From CAZKRU01 sp964555235 (GTDB lineage: Bacteria; Verrucomicrobiota; Verrucomicrobiia; Methylacidiphilales; CAMAQI01): a stretch of 63,086 bases of DNA. Under the pieces are notes generated by a model. It was not told where the DNA came from and did not search any database. It was given only the letters and a program-made list of their open reading frames with translations. The stretch spans positions 1 to 63,086 of the forward strand of contig CAZKRU010000012.1 of assembly GCA_964555235.1 (NCBI GenBank), read 5' to 3'. Below are positions 50,523-58,998 of this stretch, piece after piece (position 1 is the first letter of the stretch; the number at the start of each line of letters is the position of its first letter). A program made the position numbers and the translations under genes.

Positions 50523-51844
50523 AGCCAGGGGTTCTTTTTTTATCGAACGATCATTCCGTTCCGTTTGCCAAGACGACCGAATTTTTGGCGGGAGCTTGTG
50601 AACGCTTGGGATATCCGGCGATTGTTCGGGATACGTTTGATCACCGGATTCATCGGATGATGTTGGAAGGAAAGCCGGAGGCTCAGCGGAGAGCGATGGA
50701 GCGGCTGCGGCGTGATGTGAATGAATTAATCGAAGCGTTTAATATTCAGTTCATTGTGGGACTCGATCTCTTCTGGCTTTATTATCCCGAGCCGCTCTTG
50801 GATTCGAAGCGGATTCGCCGAATCATTTCCATCTGGTTTGATGATTTTCGAACCTGGGTCACGTATCCGACCAATGTTTGGTTTTCGGACCGGGAGATAC
50901 CGTTTCAGGAGATTAACCGGCATTCGAAGCTTCTGCATGTTTTTTACGGAAGCAGCATGGCGCAGGAGGCGCAGTTGTATGGAATTAGCAATCAGATCGG
51001 ATTACGTTTGGCGGCGCCGGCTGAATTTTTGCGGCACAAGCATCCGTGCGAAATTCGCGATAAGGCGGTGTTTATTGGGAATCCGGGATTTCGAGGAGAG
51101 CCGCATCCGGATGCTTTGGAAGCGATGCGCAACGGTGCGGATGTGCGTGAATTGCGTAGCTTGAGTCGGGATCATCTGTTGCGAAGCGGAGATGCTTCGG
51201 TTCAGCGTTGGTTTCAGATGGAACCGCAAACCCGTCAGCTCTTGGCGTTGGCCATGGAAACCAAGGTGCAGGCGCCATTTGCTCCTTCGTTGGAGATGCT
51301 CCGATTGGCAGGGCAGCATTATCCGAGGGCCTTCGAATTTGCCAATCAACAAGGAGTCCTCCTTGATTTTTCATTACTCGTTAAACTGGTGACACGGTAT
51401 GATCGCCCGGCCCTGGTCTCCCAACTGTATCGAAAAGGGTTGGTCGATGTTTATAGCAACGAAAAGGAGTGGGAGCCGTACGGAGTTAAAGCCGGGAAAA
51501 ATATTAATTTAGGAGAGTTGCCGGCTTATTATCAAAAATATTCAGTCCATCTGAATGGAGCGAATGCGTTGCGAGATGCAACGGCGAACGAGAAGCTTTT
51601 TGAGATTGCGGCGTGTGGGCGTGTTTCGGTGAATTTAAAAAGTTCGGATGTGACGAGCTGCTATAATCCTGGGGAAATTGTAACGGCGGATACCTTGGAG
51701 GAGATCGAAGGCCTCACGCGGGAACTTTTGGGGGATCCCGATCGTGCGTTAGCGATGGGGCAACAAGCGCGGCAACATACGGCACGGGAACATTTGTGGG
51801 ATCACCGGATGCGGGAGATTTTGAAGACGGTCGATGTGGGGTGA
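50504..51844 (+). CDS. CgeB-like glycosyltransferase
   Basis: A 446-residue GT-B type protein. The N-terminal DUF3880-like domain (about residues 10-190, KPGVLFLSNDHSVPFAK) is followed by a C-terminal glycosyltransferase domain with NEKLFEIAACGRVSVN (about residue 365), the nucleotide-sugar-binding loop with conserved Glu, and a final LTRELLGDPDRALAMG helix region. Relatives act in spore-coat and surface glycan synthesis. The ATG at 50504 lies inside the preceding gene; a GTG at 50483 is an alternative. It is convergent with the lutA-like gene across a family A hairpin. Confidence 0.75.
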   Translation: MAGGSVKPGVLFLSNDHSVPFAKTTEFLAGACERLGYPAIVRDTFDHRIHRMMLEGKPEAQRRAMERLRRDVNELIEAFNIQFIVGLDLFWLYYPEPLLDSKRIRRIISIWFDDFRTWVTYPTNVWFSDREIPFQEINRHSKLLHVFYGSSMAQEAQLYGISNQIGLRLAAPAEFLRHKHPCEIRDKAVFIGNPGFRGEPHPDALEAMRNGADVRELRSLSRDHLLRSGDASVQRWFQMEPQTRQLLALAMETKVQAPFAPSLEMLRLAGQHYPRAFEFANQQGVLLDFSLLVKLVTRYDRPALVSQLYRKGLVDVYSNEKEWEPYGVKAGKNINLGELPAYYQKYSVHLNGANALRDATANEKLFEIAACGRVSVNLKSSDVTSCYNPGEIVTADTLEEIEGLTRELLGDPDRALAMGQQARQHTAREHLWDHRMREILKTVDVG

Positions 51845-51861
51845 AGTGGATCGCTGATTGA

Positions 51862-51938
51862 TTTTCGCGCAGAGATCGCCGAGTCCGCTGAGGATTCATT
51901 TTTTACCCTCTGCGAGCACGGCGATCTCTGCGCGAGAA
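51862..51938. repeat. Hairpin repeat family A, copy 2 (between convergent genes)
   Basis: TTTTCGCGCAGAGATCGCCG (51862-51881) and CGGCGATCTCTGCGCGAGAA (51919-51938) are complementary at 19 of 20 positions, around a 37-base loop. It is in the reverse orientation to copy 1 at 16334-16412 yet matches it through the loop. ATCTCTTTTT follows, so on the plus strand it could also work as a terminator for the glycosyltransferase gene. Confidence 0.75.
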
Positions 51939-51955
51939 ATCTCTTTTTCCCAAGT

Positions 51956-52678
51956 CTACGAACCGCGTTGATTCAGGACTTCGGCGAGGTGGAGGGATTT
52001 AATCGGATTTCCCTGGCGATCGAAGAGGCCTTGGATTTGCATGAGGCAGCTCGAGTCATTGGAGATGACATAATCGGCTCCAGTTTCCATAATGGAACTA
52101 CATTTGACCTCACCCATGGCGGTGGAGATCATCGGATACTTAACGGCAAAAGTTCCGCCGAAGCCGCAACAGGTTTCGGCTTCTTTCATTTCGAGAAGCT
52201 CAAGGCCTTCGACTTTTTTGAGTAAGTCGCGTGCCGGCCATTTTTTCCCAAGCTCGCGAAGGCCATGACAACCGTCGTGAAAAGTGACTTTGGCGGGAAA
52301 TTTGGCACCGAGATCCGTGACGCCGAGCTTTTCAACGAGGAATTCTGAAAATTCGAATGATTTCGCGGCGAGGGCCTTGGCTTCCGCTTCGCGTGGGAAC
52401 CCCTTGAAAAGTTCCGGATAAAAAACGCGGAACATTGCCGTGCAGGAACCGGAGGGAGCGACGATGATTTCGGCGTTCCGAAAATGATCGAGGTTTTTTT
52501 CCGCAACTGCCCGGGCTTCTTCCCAGTAGCCGGAGTTAAAGGGAGGCTGTCCACAGCAGGTGAAAGCTTCCGGATACTCGACCGTGTGACCAAGGCGCTC
52601 TAAGATTTCAACAACACTGATCCCGACCTTCGGATAGAATTGGTCGATGAAGCACGGAATGAAAAGCGTAACCTGCAT
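51956..52678 (-). CDS. LutA/YkgE-family (Fe-S)-binding oxidoreductase subunit
   Basis: A 240-residue protein made of two CCG domains: TCCGQPPFNSGY (about residue 40) with the later CTAMFR, and the second with TFHDGCHGLR and ETCCGFGGTF (about residue 170). This is the arrangement in LutA, part of the LutABC lactate-oxidising complex, and in heterodisulfide reductase-like modules. lutB and lutC are not adjacent, so it would need partners elsewhere or work alone. It sits on the minus strand among polysaccharide genes, with a family A repeat after it and a family D repeat upstream. Confidence 0.85.
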   Translation of the reverse strand: MQVTLFIPCFIDQFYPKVGISVVEILERLGHTVEYPEAFTCCGQPPFNSGYWEEARAVAEKNLDHFRNAEIIVAPSGSCTAMFRVFYPELFKGFPREAEAKALAAKSFEFSEFLVEKLGVTDLGAKFPAKVTFHDGCHGLRELGKKWPARDLLKKVEGLELLEMKEAETCCGFGGTFAVKYPMISTAMGEVKCSSIMETGADYVISNDSSCLMQIQGLFDRQGNPIKSLHLAEVLNQRGS

Positions 52679-52819
52679 AAGGAAAAGAAGTTACTGTTGG
52701 CGGAGAAAAAGGGCGATCAAAAACATCCCTGTCCAAAATAACCCCCGATTTTGGAGGAGAACACGGGGCAGAAAAAGAACGATTGAGCAAAGCGTTGAAA
52801 CTGAAGGCAACTAATAATT

Positions 52820-52940
52820 AACATCCTGACACCTTTTTTGCTGGCGTCCCCGGCACGGTATCGAGGATGCGGGGATCAAGAAGGGATCGGGGATTTGGGG
52901 GGATCCATGAATCGTGAAAACCGCGCCGGGGACGGCGACG
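52820..52940. repeat. Intergenic repeat family D (REP-like inverted pair)
   Basis: GTCCCCGGC (52846-52854) and GCCGGGGAC (52925-52933) form an inverted pair about 70 bases apart. The flanks are also similar (CTGGCG...CACGG against CGCG...GGCGACGG). It is preceded by CCTGACACCTTTTTT (52825-52839), a motif I associate with REP-type elements mobilised by IS200-like RAYT proteins. The gap 52679-53075 between lutA and the GT4 gene otherwise holds no gene I can support. Confidence 0.45.
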
Positions 52941-53075
52941 GCTACAGGGGGGGGCAAACCGCGTACACACCGAAATTTAGATACGTTTGCCCTGGGATTA
53001 TCTTTTGCTTCCCACTCAATAATTGCTATTCTTTGGAGTAATGAACGGATTTAGGTTCCAAAAACATCTCTCCCC

Positions 53076-54179
53076 ATGAAAATCGGACTTTTTATTCCCA
53101 ACGCGACGTTTGATCTTCCCGGCTCTTCGGAAGTCGGTGGGATTGAGGTGGCGGCTTTTGAATTGGGGGAGACGTTGTTGGATCGCGGTCATGAGGTGAT
53201 TCTTTTTGGCGGAATTCCGAAACATGGGAAACGGTATCGCGATACTCGGCTGAAAGTTTTGCTTTCGCCCTATATCGAAACAAAGCGAATTTGGAATTAT
53301 GGAAGTCGTTTCCGAAAATTAATTCAGCGCCTTCATTTTGGTTCGGCCAGTATGGAGTGGGTGCGTCGCGAAAAGTGCGACCTCATGTTGATCTACAAGC
53401 CGTACGATTTTATCAATGCATTTCGATGGCGTAACTTGGGGACGAAGGTGGTGATGAATTATCAGGGGAAGGATTTTTATCCGACGGACCGGTTTTGGAG
53501 AAGATGGATCCATTGGGAATTTGCGTCGAGTTATGAAAATGCCTGTCTGGCCCAAGAGCGCTATGGGGCGCTTGCGGAGACCTTTCCGAATGGGGTGACT
53601 TCGAGTCTGTTTAAGCCGGGGAGTCGTCAGCCGGTTCCTGGGGAATTCCGGGTTTTAACCGCAGGGCGTCTGGTTGGTTGGAAGGGACTGGAGACGTTGG
53701 TTCCGGTCGTTGCGGCGATTCCGGCGCTTCGGTGGGAGGTGGCGGGGGATGGCCCGGAGCGGTTGCGAATCGAGGATCAGGCAAAGAAATTAGGATGTCT
53801 CGATCGGATTCAGTTTCATGGAGTCTTGTCTTCGCATCAATTGATTGCTCGCATGCAAGCGGTTGATGTTTTTGCTCAGCCGAGCATTGACTTTGATGCC
53901 TGTCCGACGGCGGTGCTTCAGGCGATGAGTTGTGGGCTGCCGGTTTTCATGTCGGATTTGGTGGGACTTCGGGAAGAGTTTCGGGACCGCGAAGAGTGTT
54001 GTGTGATTACCGCGCGAGATCCGGAAGCTTGGACGCAGGTGATGAAGGCAATGATGGCGTTGCCGCTTGGGGAGCGTGCACAAATGGGGATCAATGCGCG
54101 TCGGGCCATTATTCATCGGTTCTCTTGGGAGGGGATTGCCGCGCGACTCGAAGCTCGATGGAAAGCATTGCTGCTTTAA
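53076..54179 (+). CDS. GT4-family glycosyltransferase
   Basis: A 367-residue retaining GT-B enzyme. The N-terminal domain begins MKIGLFIPNATFDLPGS with VGGIEVAAFELGE. The C-terminal domain has the donor-site blocks TAGRLVGWKGLETLVPVV, AGDGPERLRI and FAQPSIDFDACPTAVLQAMSCG, where an Asp-x-x-x-x-x-x-x-x-Glu type motif is partly altered (Asp for the first Glu). It adds a sugar from a nucleotide donor to a growing glycan, in the cytoplasm. It is followed by a second GT4 gene eight bases on. The start follows a long leader of repeat sequence. Confidence 0.85.
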   Translation: MKIGLFIPNATFDLPGSSEVGGIEVAAFELGETLLDRGHEVILFGGIPKHGKRYRDTRLKVLLSPYIETKRIWNYGSRFRKLIQRLHFGSASMEWVRREKCDLMLIYKPYDFINAFRWRNLGTKVVMNYQGKDFYPTDRFWRRWIHWEFASSYENACLAQERYGALAETFPNGVTSSLFKPGSRQPVPGEFRVLTAGRLVGWKGLETLVPVVAAIPALRWEVAGDGPERLRIEDQAKKLGCLDRIQFHGVLSSHQLIARMQAVDVFAQPSIDFDACPTAVLQAMSCGLPVFMSDLVGLREEFRDREECCVITARDPEAWTQVMKAMMALPLGERAQMGINARRAIIHRFSWEGIAARLEARWKALLL

Positions 54180-54187
54180 GCGTTGTC

Positions 54188-55330
54188 ATGAAACTCCACA
54201 TTGCAGCGACCAACCCTTGCCACGTTTACGAGATGGCAAAGGAGTTGCAGGACTTGGGAGCGTTGGGAATTTACTATTCCGGTTATCCGAAGTGGCGGTT
54301 AAGGAATTCAAAGGGACTCTCCCTGCGGACACATTCGTTGCGGACCTGTCTGGTTTATGGTTTGTTGAAATTCGTCCCTGAGTCACTCCGTCCTGCTTCA
54401 AAGGAACTCTACTCCTGGCAGGATGAGGCATTTGATCAGTGGGTGGCACGTGAGCTGGAGGTTGCTGATTTTTTGATCGGAATTCCAGGTCAGTGCCGTG
54501 AAGCGTTTCAGGCGGCGAGACGAATGGGGATTCGCACGGTGTTGAGTCATGCAACGGGACCGATGGAAGCGGTTTTGAAGATCATGCGGGAGGAATATCA
54601 GCGGGCTGGGCTTGCGGCTGAAACTTATTCCCCTTTTGATGAAGAGACCCGTCGTCGCCATGAGGAAGAATATGCTCTGGCGGATTTTCATTGGGTCCCT
54701 TCCCGTCTGGTCATGGAGCAATTACAGGAGCGGGGAATTGGAGTTGAAAAAATCTGGAAAGTTCCGTTTGGCGCAAATCCTCAAATCTTTTTTTCTCCTC
54801 CAAGTGAGGAACGTTCCCGGATTTTATTTGCAGGGCAATTTTGTTTACGAAAAGGAATTCGGGTTTTGCTGCAAGCGCTTGAGCAATGGGGGGGAGATCG
54901 GGAGTTGCATTGTTTCGGTCCGGTCTTGGAGGAGACGCGGCGATTTCGAGAGTCGTACCGAGGAACCGTGAAATTAATTTTTCATGGACCGGTTTCCCAG
55001 GAGCAGTTGGGGGTGGAGATGCGAAAGAGTTCCCTTTTGGTGCTTCCTTCGCTTGAGGAGAGTTTTGGATTGGTCGTGCCTCAGGCCTTGAGTTGTGGGA
55101 TGGCCTGTCTCGTCAGCGATCGGGTCGGGGCGAAGGATTTGATTGAGAACGGAAAAAACGGAGAAATCGTTCCTTGGAATTCCCCGGAAGCATGGGGAGA
55201 GGCGCTGAGGCGTTGGGAAGGATTTCGAGGGCTTTCCGGTTCAATTCCAATTTATGATTGGAAGGAGCCCGCTCTCCGGTTAAGAAGATTTGCGTCGCAA
55301 GTGATCCATGAACCCAAACCAAAATCCTAA
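54188..55330 (+). CDS. GT4-family glycosyltransferase
   Basis: A 380-residue GT-B enzyme. The N-terminus is MKLHIAATNPCHVYEMAKEL. The donor domain has ILFAGQFCLRKGIRVLLQAL (about residue 215), FHGPVSQEQL and VLPSLEESFGLVVPQALSCGM with the usual Glu pair, then DLIENGKNGEIV. It is a different enzyme from the preceding one, with little similarity outside motifs. I take the ATG at 54188; longer frames upstream overlap the previous gene. Its end overlaps the next gene's ATG by 23 bases. Confidence 0.85.
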   Translation: MKLHIAATNPCHVYEMAKELQDLGALGIYYSGYPKWRLRNSKGLSLRTHSLRTCLVYGLLKFVPESLRPASKELYSWQDEAFDQWVARELEVADFLIGIPGQCREAFQAARRMGIRTVLSHATGPMEAVLKIMREEYQRAGLAAETYSPFDEETRRRHEEEYALADFHWVPSRLVMEQLQERGIGVEKIWKVPFGANPQIFFSPPSEERSRILFAGQFCLRKGIRVLLQALEQWGGDRELHCFGPVLEETRRFRESYRGTVKLIFHGPVSQEQLGVEMRKSSLLVLPSLEESFGLVVPQALSCGMACLVSDRVGAKDLIENGKNGEIVPWNSPEAWGEALRRWEGFRGLSGSIPIYDWKEPALRLRRFASQVIHEPKPKS

Positions 55331-56864
55331 AGAGAATCCGCTTCCTCCGGGGGTTTTGATTCCTGGAGTCAACGCGCCGGCACGGGAAGGACCGGAGGAA
55401 AACGTCGTTCATCCGACGATCATGGGAACGGTTTTATTTTGTGTGGCTCTGGCAGTGACCTCGCTGCACTTGGAGCATGAATCTTCCAAAGAAGTGGCGA
55501 GTGCAGGAGCGGTGGGAGTCGGAATTGCGATTGTGATGAGTCTTCTGTGCGATTTTCAGTTTGGCTGGAGAAATGTGGTGCGAGCGGATGTCTCTGCAAT
55601 TCTGGCGCTCTACTTTTTGACCCTCTTTGAGTTTCTAACCCCACAGCCTGAATTTGATGCCCTGGTGACCGCCAAGGGGGCGCAGAGTGCGGTTGAATAC
55701 TGTCTCTGGGGATTTTTTGGATTGGCAGTGGGAAGGCATTTGTCAACCGGAGAGCGTGAGCGTTATTTGCCGATGTTTGTTGATCCGATCTCGCCGAATG
55801 TCATTTTGTGGACGTATTGGGGGGCATTTATTCTCGGTTATCTTCACATGTTGGTTGCCGTGAATTTTAATGTGGTCGAGATGGTCGGCTATTTCATGGA
55901 GCCGCGATTTTTTCAGCCGTGGGGCCGCGGGCGATTTGGAGATTGGAAGGCGCTTCTCAATGAAGTCGGGATGCTCCTGAATCTGCTTCCACCTCTCACC
56001 GGAGTGATGTTTGCCCGACGTGAGCGTTATAAGGGATTTGCATTTTTTCTGACCTGCTTGGGAACGCTTTTCACCTTTTTCTACGGTTTTTCGAGTGGAA
56101 CTCGAAACATCTTTTGCACCTATCTGGTGACCTTTGTGATCGGATATTTATTTGGGGTGAAGAAAGACCGGGAAAAGAGCGTTCTCGTCGTGGCGGCGGT
56201 GGCGGGATTTCTTTTAATCTTTTCGACCTTTCATATGTTGCAGTTCCGTCAGGTGGGGCTGCGGAGCTATCTGAGCGGCGAAGTTGATTTGAGTGAGAAT
56301 AAAGACAAGGCCTTTTACGTGGATATGAATTTATACACGTTGGCAGAGGTCGTGCAGGCCTTTCCGGGGAATCATGAATTTCTTGGATGGGAAATTCCGT
56401 GGTTGGCGATCGTTCGTCCGATCCCGCGCGCGCTCTGGTCGGGAAAACCGGAAGGGATGAGTATTTCGATGGAACAGGTGGTCGGTGCAGATGATGCGTA
56501 TACGGTGGCTGCGAGTTTTGTCGGGGAGGCCTATATGAGTGGAGGATTGATCGGCGTTTTATTTGCTTCCGTTCTCTTCGGGATGATGTCGGGGTGGTGG
56601 AATCGAATGGGTTCTCCGGAAAACAATGATCTAGGCGTTCTGATTTTTGCTTCAGGATTTTTCGCGAGCGTGATCTCGATGCGAAGTCTCTTTGTTTTCA
56701 CGACGGCGATTTTACCGACCCTCGTTGCGGTTTTTCTCGGAAAATGGATTACGCATGAAATCGCCGAAAAAATAAAACACGAGCGGCTTCGTGAATTGGC
56801 GGAAATGAAACGACGAGGCCAAACCCCTTCGATTCAACGCCCCGATCGAGGTCGGAGAGAGTAA
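55308..56864 (+). CDS. O-antigen/exopolysaccharide polymerase-like membrane protein (Wzy type)
   Basis: A 518-residue polytopic protein with about 11-12 membrane helices (the first at about 42-60) and a long periplasmic loop (about residues 320-400) containing RPIPRALWSGKPEGM. The helices end near residue 480 and a charged tail of about 35 residues follows. Such topology, with several Arg in the loop, is typical of repeat-unit polymerases. Sequence conservation in Wzy is too low for a specific call. Its place after two glycosyltransferases supports the role. A hairpin and a family A repeat follow. Confidence 0.7.
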   Translation: MNPNQNPKENPLPPGVLIPGVNAPAREGPEENVVHPTIMGTVLFCVALAVTSLHLEHESSKEVASAGAVGVGIAIVMSLLCDFQFGWRNVVRADVSAILALYFLTLFEFLTPQPEFDALVTAKGAQSAVEYCLWGFFGLAVGRHLSTGERERYLPMFVDPISPNVILWTYWGAFILGYLHMLVAVNFNVVEMVGYFMEPRFFQPWGRGRFGDWKALLNEVGMLLNLLPPLTGVMFARRERYKGFAFFLTCLGTLFTFFYGFSSGTRNIFCTYLVTFVIGYLFGVKKDREKSVLVVAAVAGFLLIFSTFHMLQFRQVGLRSYLSGEVDLSENKDKAFYVDMNLYTLAEVVQAFPGNHEFLGWEIPWLAIVRPIPRALWSGKPEGMSISMEQVVGADDAYTVAASFVGEAYMSGGLIGVLFASVLFGMMSGWWNRMGSPENNDLGVLIFASGFFASVISMRSLFVFTTAILPTLVAVFLGKWITHEIAEKIKHERLRELAEMKRRGQTPSIQRPDRGRRE

Positions 56865-56936
56865 GTAAAAAGGGTAAACCTCCCCCGCAACTGCAGGGCT
56901 GGAGATGAATGCGGAAGAGAAATATGGATTGTTTTC

Positions 56937-56954
56937 GTCCCGCAATGGCGGGAC
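56937..56954 (+). terminator. Short perfect hairpin downstream of the wzy-like gene
   Basis: GTCCCGC-AATG-GCGGGAC is a perfect 7-base-pair stem with a tetraloop, 73 bases after the stop. There is no T-run after it, so it is either a weak terminator or part of the adjacent family A repeat. The preceding 56865-56936 shows nothing notable. Confidence 0.4.
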
Positions 56955-56956
56955 TG

Positions 56957-57010
56957 AGAACGCAGAGGTTTTCAGATTTCTCGGTGACCTCTGCGAACTC
57001 TGCGCGAGGA
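56957..57010. repeat. Hairpin repeat family A, diverged copy 3
   Basis: CGCAGAGG (56961-56968) and CCTCTGCG (56988-56995) pair perfectly, followed by AACTCTGCGCGAGGA, which matches the CTCTGCGCGAG end of copies 1 and 2. Like them it lies between convergent genes, the wzy-like gene and ybaB. It is shorter and more diverged. Confidence 0.5.
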
Positions 57011-57040
57011 AGGATTGCGGGCTGACTAAGGTCTAATGGA

Positions 57041-57352
57041 CTACATCAGTCCGGGAGGGAGTCCGAGACCTGCGGTCATCTTCCCCATCTCGCCTTGCAT
57101 TTCGGTGCGGCCTTTTTCCAGGGACTCGCGAATGGCGGTGAGGAGGAGGTCTTCGAGCATTTCGGCATCGGCTTGCTTGAGAAATTCGGGGTCGATTTTC
57201 AGACTGATTAAATTTCCATCCCCACTCGTTACGGCTTTGATCGCGTTACCGCCGGCAGAGGCCTCGTATTGCTTCTTCCCAAGCTCCTGCTGCACTTGCT
57301 GCATTTTGGATTGCATGGCTTGCGCCTGTTTCATGAGTTTCATCATGTTCAT
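57041..57352 (-). CDS. ybaB: YbaB/EbfC nucleoid-associated protein
   Basis: A 103-residue protein. It starts with a helix rich in Met, Gln and Lys (MKLMKQAQAMQSKMQQ), then the family beta-sheet (YEASAGGNAIKAVTSGDGNL) and a C-terminal helix (LEDLLLTAIRESLEKG). The dimer binds DNA. The ATG overlaps the dnaX stop by four bases. The dnaX-ybaB pair, often followed by recR, is conserved in bacteria; here recR is missing and a convergent gene follows. Confidence 0.92.
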   Translation of the reverse strand: MNMMKLMKQAQAMQSKMQQVQQELGKKQYEASAGGNAIKAVTSGDGNLISLKIDPEFLKQADAEMLEDLLLTAIRESLEKGRTEMQGEMGKMTAGLGLPPGLM

Positions 57353-58992
57353 ACGGTCTCCTTTTTTCCGGTGCCGATGACCGTCGCTTGAAAAAGTTCA
57401 AGGGCTTGGCGGATCAGCGGATCATTTTCAAAACTGGCATTTTTTAACGGCTGGAACGGGGGTTCATTCGGACTCACGGCTGGCTTTTCCATATCCTTAA
57501 CGTCCATCGTCAGAAAAACAATTTTCACCGGGCGACCGCATCCCTCTCGAAGACTTTCTTCGAGCAGTCCAAGATTTCGCGGGCCTTGAAGAAACGCAAT
57601 TTTACTCTTGAGATGACTCGGAAGCGCGATTTCAAACGTTTCACTTCGAAAGCTGAGGAATTGAGTGGCGTGGATGGTGGCTGCTTCCAAAGGACGCTCT
57701 TGAGCGAATCGGAGAACGGTATTTTTCCAAAGCGCCGCAGGGTTTTCAATCGGTTTTGCGGCCGGAGGCGGCGTTGCTGCGGGTGCAGTGCGAGCCGCGG
57801 GAGAAGAGACGCTCGGGGCCGGTGTTGAGGGTGAGGCAGGTGCGGAAGTTGTCGCGGCGCCTGAAGTTCCGAGGGAGGCAAGAATTGACTCAAGGGAAAT
57901 GCGCTCCTTGAGGCGACAGAGTTGAATGATCCCGACCTCAAAGAGAACATCCTTGGCAGAAGCAAACCGAAGTTTCGATTCAAGCGCGGTTAGTTCTTCC
58001 AGGAGCGTTAAAAGTCCGTTCGCTGAAACCGTTCCTCCGAGCGAGGCCAAAACTTCAAGCTCGCGCGGGGTCGTCTCCTTGGCGACGATTTCAGGGGAGA
58101 GCTGGTGAATGACCAAGTTGCGGAAAAATTTCAAGAGATCGTGAGTTAACCGGCTTAGATCTTTTCCTGCGGCGATGAGTTCCCGCGTCGTTTTGAGCGC
58201 TTGAAGGGGATCGGCGCGAAGGATGGCTCCGGCGAGCTCAACGACCGGCTCGAGGCCGGTTAAACCGAACATTCGAAGGACTTCAACCTCGGTGACTTTG
58301 TTTCCAAAAAAACTGACGGTCTGATCGAGTGCGACTTCGGCATCCCGGAGTCCGCCTTCCGCATGACGGGCAATTGCATGGAGTGCGGCGGGTTCGGCAT
58401 CAATTTTCTCCCACTCACAGATTTTCTGAAGATGTTCTGCAATGAGGGCATCAGGAATGCGACGCAGATCAAAACGTTGGCAGCGGGAGAGAATCGTCGC
58501 GGGGAGTTTGTGAACTTCCGTTGTCGCAAAGATAAACTTCACATGAGCGGGAGGTTCTTCAAGCGTTTTGAGGAGCGCATTGAAGGCGGCCGTGGTGAGC
58601 ATGTGAACTTCGTCGATGTAGTAGATCTTGTATTTCCCCTTCACTGGAGCGTAACGAACCTTGTCGCGCAGATCGCGAACTTGTTCCACGCCATTGTTGG
58701 AGGCCCCGTCGATTTCCAAGACATCAAGCGATCGACCCTCGGCGATTTCAATGCAAACTTCATCCTTGTCATCGAAATCAACGCGAGGTCCTTTGGGGGC
58801 ATTGAGAGCCTTGGAAAGAATTCGCGCCAAGGACGTTTTCCCGGTGCCGCGAGGTCCAACGAAGAGATAAGCTTGGGCGATGCGTCCATGTTTGATCGCA
58901 TTTTCCAGGGTCTTCGTCACATGATCCTGACCCACGACCTCGGCGAAGGTCTGGGGACGGTATTTTCGAGCGAAGACCTGGTAGGCGGACAT
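57349..58992 (-). CDS. dnaX: DNA polymerase III subunit gamma/tau
   Basis: A 547-residue clamp-loader ATPase. It begins YQVFARKYRPQTFAEVVGQ. Walker A is GPRGTGKT (46-53), Walker B IDEVHM and sensor 1 FATTEVHKLPATILSRCQRFD. A Pro/Ala/Ser-rich linker (about 375-420) leads to the tau-type C-terminal domain. The zinc module is damaged: in the usual position between residues 62 and 84 only Cys80 remains out of the four cysteines seen in E. coli. No slippery A-run for the gamma frameshift is obvious. It is in operon with ybaB and dnaJ. Confidence 0.93.
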   Translation of the reverse strand: MSAYQVFARKYRPQTFAEVVGQDHVTKTLENAIKHGRIAQAYLFVGPRGTGKTSLARILSKALNAPKGPRVDFDDKDEVCIEIAEGRSLDVLEIDGASNNGVEQVRDLRDKVRYAPVKGKYKIYYIDEVHMLTTAAFNALLKTLEEPPAHVKFIFATTEVHKLPATILSRCQRFDLRRIPDALIAEHLQKICEWEKIDAEPAALHAIARHAEGGLRDAEVALDQTVSFFGNKVTEVEVLRMFGLTGLEPVVELAGAILRADPLQALKTTRELIAAGKDLSRLTHDLLKFFRNLVIHQLSPEIVAKETTPRELEVLASLGGTVSANGLLTLLEELTALESKLRFASAKDVLFEVGIIQLCRLKERISLESILASLGTSGAATTSAPASPSTPAPSVSSPAARTAPAATPPPAAKPIENPAALWKNTVLRFAQERPLEAATIHATQFLSFRSETFEIALPSHLKSKIAFLQGPRNLGLLEESLREGCGRPVKIVFLTMDVKDMEKPAVSPNEPPFQPLKNASFENDPLIRQALELFQATVIGTGKKETV

Positions 58993-58998
58993 GGCGGT

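Noticed and set aside
51862..51938. Family A hairpin as a simple terminator
   Set aside because: It matches another copy through the loop in reverse orientation, which a terminator would not; terminator activity may be secondary.
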